Of a DNA stretch of 64,000 nucleotides, positions 57,441 through 64,000 are shown in pieces. The position numbers were made by a program, and so were the translations under genes. This DNA is from Thereva unica. Lineage: Eukaryota > Arthropoda > Insecta > Diptera > Therevidae. The stretch spans positions 47,034,953-47,098,952 of the forward strand of contig OX465283.1 in NCBI GenBank assembly GCA_949987705.1, in the 5' to 3' direction. Below the pieces are notes generated by a model. That model saw nothing but the letters and a program-made list of their open reading frames with translations. It had not been told where the DNA came from and ran no database searches. Numbering within the stretch: the stretch's first letter is position 1; each line of letters begins with the position of its first letter.

Positions 57441-58614
57441 CTCGGGTTTTGACAGAAGTGACAAATCGAGTGCCACGACCTTCCGAGGTCTTTGTTAGCC
57501 GTTCGCCCCCAGTAACCAGGGGTTCGAAAACGTCTCCATCATGCTTCTATTCTTTAAATGTAAAAATTGATCGAAGAGGTGTTTCACCAAACAGACATTT
57601 TTTAATTATAAATAATTTATATTTTCATATGCAAAATAAGATTTACGGCAAATGTAAATTCGGCATAATCAACGGACAGAAAATTTTCCATTACAAACTC
57701 GGACTGGATGAGTTCCACACATGGCATAGGGCACTACCATTGAACAGAGATTTATTATAAATGCAAATATAAACATACCTTTTCATCTCGGTCGGAAAAT
57801 AGAAATAACTAACTAAAACTCCACCTTCAATAAAATGATTTCAATTTGTTACCTGTAGTGGGAGGATGGTGTCTACATTTACCACAAATACGAATCCAAT
57901 TAATAAATACAAAAACTCCACCTCGCCAAATTCAGTTTATGAAGAGACAATTTTTTTGCCCGAATACAAATTTGCATTTGTTTTCTATCCTAGTTTCATA
58001 AACTATATCAAAAAGGATCACATTTTCCCTAAAATCCTTTCATTTATTTATATTTTGTGGTCATTAATTTTTCCTAACTTAATCCTGGTTTTTGTGAATT
58101 CAATTTTGCTACCACAAAACAGCAAAATTAATGTCTACGGATTTTGATCCTTTTTTCCAGGATTAAAATCAAAATATATATGTTAATTTGTGGTAGTTTT
58201 TTAGGTATTAACGTGAAAAGGGATTCGTGACTTGAATATGAAAATTAGTTGAATTAATGAAGGGAAAATCTTATTATATGAAATTAGTTTTCTGTGTTTA
58301 TTGAAAGATATAAATCTCGGCATTTTCATATACATTGTTAGGGGAAAATGTCGCTAATATGTGATCATCCTGTGATTTATATCGTCGTTTCCTTTTAGTT
58401 TAATTAATTTATATATTTTTTATGTATTAATGTTCTCAAAGAAAAAAATTAATGATTTCATGGTGTTTTTTGATTTTCTAACGATAACTCTCATCATAAG
58501 CACTGTTATAGAGAAATAATTATGAAAGGCACTGCGTGCAAACATTAATTCATTAAAAAAACAAGTCTGTATTAAATAATTAACACTGGTCAGAAGGGCC
58601 AACCATTAATTTTA

Positions 58615-59200
58615 ACTTAACTTTGACCTAGGAGGGTTTACAGCTCTTCGGTAGAAGCGCTACACAAATTCAAGGCACTAAAGCAAATTCAACATTCGAT
58701 CTCTCCTCGTATACAATTCCTTTTTTTGGGGCTTCAAAAACAATTCAGTTAATGTGGTTAGACAAAGTATAAAACAGAGCAATCAAACTAATTTATGTCA
58801 AACTAAATGACAACTGACGCTATTTGCTGCACCCTTTGAGGTACCGTAGGAAGTATATTACCCTTGCGATTGTTCCACAAAAATAATTAACCCTCTTCAC
58901 GGCAATTTTATACCCTCAACATTAACTCGCTTGAATCATTCTCTCTACCTACAGCCCCCTTTTAGCTCACTGTAAAGGCTACTAATATTTCTAAATAGAA
59001 CAACTTGATTCGCGGTCATTATTATCGAACTTCCACAACATCCAAGATTTCAAAAGCAAAGTTTAACACCCTCCGGACTTCTCACAACCCTTAACCTATA
59101 CTATCCTCCGTTCTAAGGCTTCTACGAGACATTAAACCACGACGTGGCCAATGCCATGACGGACTAGTACTATACAACATGGGCATGATGTATATCCCCC
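58615..59200 (+). pseudogene. CR1-like LINE 3' end fragment
   Basis: Plus-strand pieces read MWLDKVQNRAIKLIYVK, LTRLNHSLYLQPPFSS and FLNRTT, parallel to WLDKVQNRALQLIGDD, RLAHSAHPHYLQPLFSRTHQ and FFSRTTRL in the element at 49705-52398. The 3' untranslated part also ends with a GACGGACTAGTA-like word, as there (GACGGACTGGTA). It is a diverged, 5'-truncated copy with many stops. Confidence 0.75.
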
Positions 59201-59229
59201 CGGAAATACAACCCCAAGTGCTATGAAGG

Positions 59230-60220
59230 GCGCAACTAAGCCGTTACAAAATTTTGGTGATAGCGGTGGGATCATTATCATAAATGGGACGTTTTTGGCC
59301 AAAAAGGCTTGCAGAACTATGACTTTATTTGTGAAGAGTCATAAAAGCTGTTGAAAATCTATGCCATAGACAAATTTGGCCATTCTTAGGCAAATCCTAG
59401 GTATTCTTAGGCAAATCCACCATGTCGTCCAAATAGTATTCCTTTTTCACAGGGTACACCTTTCGAATAACTCATGTACGAATGCTCCGTTGCCAGTTAA
59501 AAATACGAAAGTTTGGTGGCAGTGGGATCATTATCATGACTACGGGGTACTTGTAGGATTAAGACATGAAAGCAAACCAACAGTCTTCGCAATGGCCTCG
59601 AACACTAGCTGAAATCAAGGTCGTCCTTTTCTTGGGTTGGCCATATCGGGCTTGGTCGACGAAAACCTTTTTGGCGTCATAGTTTTGCACAACTATGACT
59701 TTGTGTGTGAAGAATCATAATCCATGTGTTAGACAAATCTGGCCAATTTCGGCGGGTACTCTTAGGCAAATCCATCATGTCGCCCAAAAAGTATACCATT
59801 TTCACAATGTGTACCTTTCGAATAACTTGTGTACGAATGCTCCATCGCCAGTTAAAAAATTACAAAATTTTGGTGGCGGCGGTGGGATCATTATCATCGT
59901 AATACATTTGTAGGATTGAGACATGAAAGCAAATCAACAATCCTCGCAAAGGCCTCGAAGGCGAGCTGAAATCATGGTCGTCCTGACAGGTTTTTGGGGT
60001 TGGCCATATCGGTTTGGTCGATCACACTTTTTTGGCCACAAAGTTTTGCACAACACACCTGGTCATAATCGTGGTGCAATATCCATGCCTTAGACAACTC
60101 GGGCTATTTTCGGCGGATATTCTTAGGCAAATCCATCATGTCGTCCAAATAGTATTCCATTTTCACAGTGTGTCCCTAAGGAATAACTCATATCGAATGC
60201 TCGGTCGCCAGTTATATGCC
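59230..60220 (+). repeat. Satellite-like tandem array, about 355-bp unit, nearly 3 copies
   Basis: GGGATCATTATCAT recurs near 59268, 59523 and 59885. GTCG(T/C)CCAAA(T/A)AGTAT recurs near 59423, 59779 and 60143. CGAATGCTC(C/G) and CGCCAGTTA recur in step, as do TTGGCCATATCGG and the CTATGACTTT(A/G)TGTGTGAAG segment. Units differ by small deletions; the first is shortest. A lone piece (CCAGTTACAAAATGTTGGTG, 61178-61197) lies 1 kb downstream. No coding function is apparent; short frames repeat along with the unit. Confidence 0.78.
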
Positions 60221-60328
60221 TTGAATGGAGGTAGAATCCAAAGTACCACAGTAGGGTAATAATATCTTAAAATTTAACCGTTTTGGAACCACTCGTGGGC
60301 GCGGCATGCCCAAAATACTACCCTTTTT

Positions 60329-60416
60329 CTTGCACTGGGTCCAAAGGTACTGCAGCCATTCATTTGGCTTATTGTACTACACCCGTATACCACATGTTTT
60401 TAGACCAGACCATTCT
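60329..60416 (-). repeat. LOA/I-type LINE extreme 3' end
   Basis: GGGTCCAAAGGTACTGCAGCCATTC and ATTGTACTACACCCG repeat the tail seen at 34990-35045 and 23390-23450, with a T run (minus-strand A tail) just left at about 60320. It is a third, very short insertion of that family. Confidence 0.7.
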
Positions 60417-60504
60417 GGCTCCATGCAAAACTATGGACAAAACACAGATGCACTACTATTTACACTCTAGAGACAAAAGAACATTCGAAACAGTGGGTTT
60501 CTAA

Positions 60505-62344
60505 AGGCGATTCGCTTCCGAAGAAGGAGAAAATGGACTGGAAGTTTTTGGTTACTTGGCAAAAGGACAAGCATTAAATAGAGAGAATTTTGTGTCACTA
60601 TTGCGCCGGATGAGTAAAGAAATAGAGAAAAAACTTCCCTTTTAGCAAACGAAAAAAATTTAGTGCATTAGGACAATGCAAGCTGCAGACCTACGCAGTT
60701 CCGATGGCGGAAAATATAGAACTAAAGTACCAATTTTTAATCCAATTTTTACTTATCCATCGTGAACACCAAAATTATTTTCCGTTGACTTTTTTATTTA
60801 CAAACTTTGAAAAGCACTGGTGGAAAGACATTTAAGTCGAACAAGGGGATCATTACAGAAATAGATGCATTTTTGAGGGCCAGATCCATAACAGTTTGAA
60901 CCTTTCTCACGATCCTGCAGAGCCATTAAATTTCCCTGGTCAGGTGAATATGGATTTTTTTATGTTTAGCCGGCCTGCGCAGTGGAGTTTAAAGGAAAGT
61001 TAAATTTGCGGCGAAAGCCAGTCACATTCCATGATGGAATGTTCAATTTCGCTGGTATAAGAAAAGTCAACGAGAAAAGTAAAATAGTAACTCTCAGACA
61101 AGTTCAAGTCTCTTGTTTTATATAAATGTAAAGTTATAATGGCTCTTGTCGGTCTCAATCCGAGGGATAAAACTCCAGTTACAAAATGTTGGTGGCAGCG
61201 ACGGGATTAAGATATTCAAACAAACCAACACTCCTTGCAATCGCCTCTGAAATTCTACATTTTGGGCAACTTAAAAATAAGAAAGATGAAAAACGCTGGG
61301 CAAAATGTATTGACCTAAAGGGGGATATTGTTAAAAAATAAAATAAGAATCTAAGGACTTATTGAACGACCCCTGTATATAATGCTTATTACTACGCTTT
61401 ACTACGTGTAATATTTCAGTTTCGAAATTAAATTACAAAAGAAGTTTGAACCCAAACTAATCTCATAAGAAAAAAACTCTCATTTCTTAAACCTTTGTTA
61501 AGATTTATGGGTGGGTGTGCTATGGGCGTGGGTCCTAACGATAGAAGCTTCTGTCTATAGAACTTTCTGTATAACAAAGGAAAGTCACTGACCAAGTCCC
61601 CAGAGGCTTTTCGTCTACATATCTGCACACACATCCTGTCGGCCGTTTGATTCAAACTTCACAGTCTGTATAGAAGTCTCACGGAAAGTTGGACGGACAA
61701 CTCTTTATCGTGTGGACCCACCATTAGGCTAGTCTTTTTTATTGTTTTTATTTTACAAATACATTTTACACTTTATATGTATATCGCTAACAAGCTGTTA
61801 ATGTAATGTCACTTCATTTTGATTCTACCCCTAGGACCCTTAGTTTATTCCTTTTATCGGCGGAAATACAGTATTATAAATATTTTTCTCTAAATTTGGG
61901 AGCCTAAAACAATATTCTCAACAAGAAAAATAACAGCAAATCACATTTAAACCCTTCATGCTAACCCCAGCAGAAAAAAAAACTAATATTTTCACCTTAT
62001 ATCCCTTAAAAGTAAATTTAATGCGACAAGAAAATCCCCCGGAAAATCCTTTAATTTTATTGAAAATAGCTTCTAAGGTCAATAAAACTCGCATTCATAT
62101 CCGAATTTATCGAGAAACCCAAAATCCCAAAAAACCCCGTCTTCACCCCGTCCTCGTCCCATCAATCAGTATAGTTTATTTTTAGACGATGAACGAAATG
62201 AAAAAAGTCTTTGCTTATATACAAGGGTGTTAAACTAAGGCGGTTTTACCATTTTAGACAGGGGCAGGGATGCCCACAATAATAATGCAGCAGCTAGATA
62301 TCACCTACAACCCTTTTTCTCATTCTTTTCTCTCTCTTTTCTAG
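60505..62344. other. Intronic stretch, no supported gene
   Basis: Apart from the satellite piece at 61178-61250, nothing recognised. It leads into a pyrimidine-rich tract and the TM3 exon acceptor. Confidence 0.5.
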
Positions 62345-62474
62345 GTTATTGGGTCTTCGGAGCCCAGTTTTGTGACACATGGGTTGCTTTCGATGTCATG
62401 TGCTCAACTGCCTCTATTTTAAACTTATGCGCCATCTCAATGGATCGATATATTCACATAAAGGATCCCCTAAG
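62345..62474 (+). CDS. Dop1R1: Dop1R1 dopamine receptor, TM3 and DRY exon
   Basis: This 130-base exon encodes [20 protein letters not shown], with the TM3 Cys that forms the conserved disulfide and the TM3 Asp (AFDVMC) that pairs with the dopamine amine. It continues [20 protein letters not shown] with the DRY G-protein motif and ends PLR. The acceptor is TTTTCTAG and the donor GTAAGT; entry and exit phases are 2 bases each. The expected next exon (second cytoplasmic loop and TM4) is not recognised in the remaining 1.5 kb and presumably lies beyond the window. No disrupting change is seen, so the gene is intact over this part. Confidence 0.96.
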
Positions 62475-64000
62475 GTAAGTCAATACAACATAAAAAAATA
62501 TATGATATGAACGGAAGAAGCGAAAAAGTATGGCGATATTTAAATGATAATCATAAAGGCATAAGCGCAAAGGGATAAAGGGGACTTGAAAGTTCATGCC
62601 CTTCTCTACTTTGCTCTTCATCCTTTTTTATTGTCCTCGTAAACACTAAGTTTTTTGTTTTTTTTTTTGTTTTTTGATCCAAGGAAGGGAATGGCGGTTT
62701 AGAACAATGTGGTCATATACGTCCTGTGTGCACCCTTAAACACATACTCATTTGCATGGGAGCTTTTTTCCTGGTGAATCCCTTTTTCTTTACAGATCTC
62801 GTGTATACCGATACTTTTACCCCGAAAATGTTCGTTATAATGTTGTTGTTGGTCGAAATTCACCCAAAATAAATTTCATGGAAATGTTTACTGACGTACC
62901 TTTACCTGTTAAGATAAGGAGAAAAGGGCCAATGGTTGGTTATGCTTGGAACCTTCAATGTATTCCGTCTGCTCTGTGTCAATAAAGCCAGGACTTTGGT
63001 GTTTCTTGACTTTTCCTGTTTTCTTTTTCGGATCCTGTTTTTTTTTTTTCTAAAATGTTACTCCTGAATCTTTCCAACACGACCGTACCTATCCGTATAC
63101 TATACACACACTCTCTCAATTTATGTTCTGCAATAAACAACGTTTCCACCTTTCCTTATTTCATGCAAAAGAATGTAGATGAATGGTGGGAATGCATGAG
63201 TTGCTTAAACACGCAGATTTGATTACGCTTGTGCTCGAAATTGTGAAGTAAATTTACACACGCTCCTTGTATAAATAAAACAAAATAAGGACAAAATAAC
63301 ATTCCTGAGAAATTTGATGATGTTTCAACTTTTGCTGAAGAATAAAATCAAGGACCAACCACCTTTTTTACCGATGGCATACTAATACTAGCGAGCTAGG
63401 GGTTTAACTTTTTTCCACTGCTCCAATCTCATTGTGATTTCAGGTGCCCTTTTTCTCCTAGATTATAGTAAGTGGAAAATTAATAATTTAACAACTTTCA
63501 AGGTGATAGGAGTTTCTGATATAAAATGGAAATTAGCTATTATTTTAAAATTTTCTGAAACAACAAATAACACTTTTGTTTATTCAAACATTTTAAGTAC
63601 TTATTTCAACTTTTCGGTCTTTTAGAGCTGTTGCGGATTTTGGTACTATGAATACCATCTTCGGGAAACCTTGACTTTTGGCATATTCACTTTGAGTGTT
63701 ATTAAAAATTAAAATGGGTGAAAAGACAACCCTGTAAAAATTTTTGGGTTAAGCATACTTTAGAACTCTTTTTGTTTCTTTTAAATTACATTTTGGTTGC
63801 ATGTTGATCATGTACTTATGTTTATGACTCATTTTTCTGTTGTAAAAGTAAGTAGGGCAGAATAGCAAACGAATATGAAAGCAACTGTGATATTGATACA
63901 TATTGATACAAACCCTAACTAACCCAGTAAAAACCCACACTATAAAATGCTTTTAAGAAAAATGAGTTTTCAAAATGGAATTTTAAAAAAATTAGCCGAA
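62475..64000 (+). other. Dop1R1 intron after the TM3 exon
   Basis: It starts with the GTAAGT donor. The next conserved exon (expected to follow DPLR with a tyrosine-glycine-arginine start) is not found, so it lies further right. One candidate alternative exon is listed separately. Confidence 0.7.
62796..62985 (+). other. Candidate alternative terminal exon of Dop1R1
   Basis: CCCTTTTTCTTTACAG ends at 62795, a strong acceptor. Splicing from the TM3 exon (phase 2) completes AGA (Arg) and continues in frame as SRVYRYFYPENV... for about 62 codons to a TAA at 62983-62985. That stop overlaps an AATAAA (62981-62986), and a GT/T-rich stretch follows. Such a transcript would encode a receptor ending after TM3. 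The peptide has no recognised domain and is not the conserved continuation. Chance is possible; only transcripts can settle it. Confidence 0.3.

Larger units (their letters stand above)
44767..62344 (+). other. Dop1R1 intron, about 17.6 kb, filled with repeats
   Basis: It starts GTAAGT and ends TTTTCTAG. It contains at least two LINE types on both strands, a dispersed repeat, a SINE-like head, a MITE and a satellite-like array, listed separately. Stretches without recognised content include 44767-45289, 45506-45800, 57441-58614 and 60505-62280. Confidence 0.9.

Noticed and set aside
62752..62795. Upstream part of the 62752-62985 open frame as coding
   Set aside because: It contains the pyrimidine tract and acceptor of the candidate exon and so is better read as intron.
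1..64000. CRISPR array, operon or prokaryotic defence system
   Set aside because: The regular repeats found are transposon-internal or satellite-like, the genes are intron-split, and no prokaryotic gene organisation is present.

Overview
The window looks like insect nuclear DNA, most likely dipteran. Its only recognisable host gene is the D1-like dopamine receptor Dop1R1: three plus-strand exons (44334-44430, 44587-44766, 62345-62474) with consensus splice sites, compatible phases and a protein very close to the Drosophila receptor over TM1 to the DRY motif. The rest is AT-rich, intron-split and crowded with insect-type transposable elements. There are no operons, CRISPR arrays or rRNA genes. 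The species cannot be fixed from the sequence alone.

1-14.8 kb: an unclassified dispersed repeat with an internal 145-bp tandem array, a decayed CR1-like LINE piece, several palindromic MITEs, a BEL/Pao pol remnant, and a complete 2.8-kb hAT transposon with an exact 8-bp target duplication. 14.8-29 kb: MITEs, two Ty3/gypsy pol remnants (one split by a TA-flanked MITE that has a second copy nearby), several decayed LINE pieces, and long stretches with no recognisable gene. 29-32.3 kb: a two-gene PIF/Harbinger element (transposase plus Myb/SANT-like protein, convergent). 32.7-43.6 kb: a SINE-like piece, a 5'-truncated LOA/I-type LINE with an exact 13-bp target duplication, a hAT-type MITE, a TTAA-flanked MITE, a Jockey-type LINE ruin and two more inverted-repeat elements.

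44.3-62.5 kb: Dop1R1. The intron between its TM2 and TM3 exons is about 17.6 kb and is built largely from repeats: a second, inverted copy of the 5'-end dispersed repeat, RTE-like and CR1-like LINEs, a tRNA-like SINE head, a LINE inserted inside an opposite-strand LINE and itself hit by a 141-bp MITE, and a roughly 355-bp satellite-like array. After the TM3 exon, an in-frame acceptor followed by a short open frame and an AATAAA could be an alternative terminal exon. The remaining receptor exons must lie beyond the right edge and the N-terminal exons before the first one seen here.

No previously undescribed functional system is evident. The most informative content is the layered insertion history, the unclassified repeat families and the possible truncated receptor isoform. 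Several transposon frames are broken exactly at homopolymers, so base accuracy there deserves a check before calling them dead.
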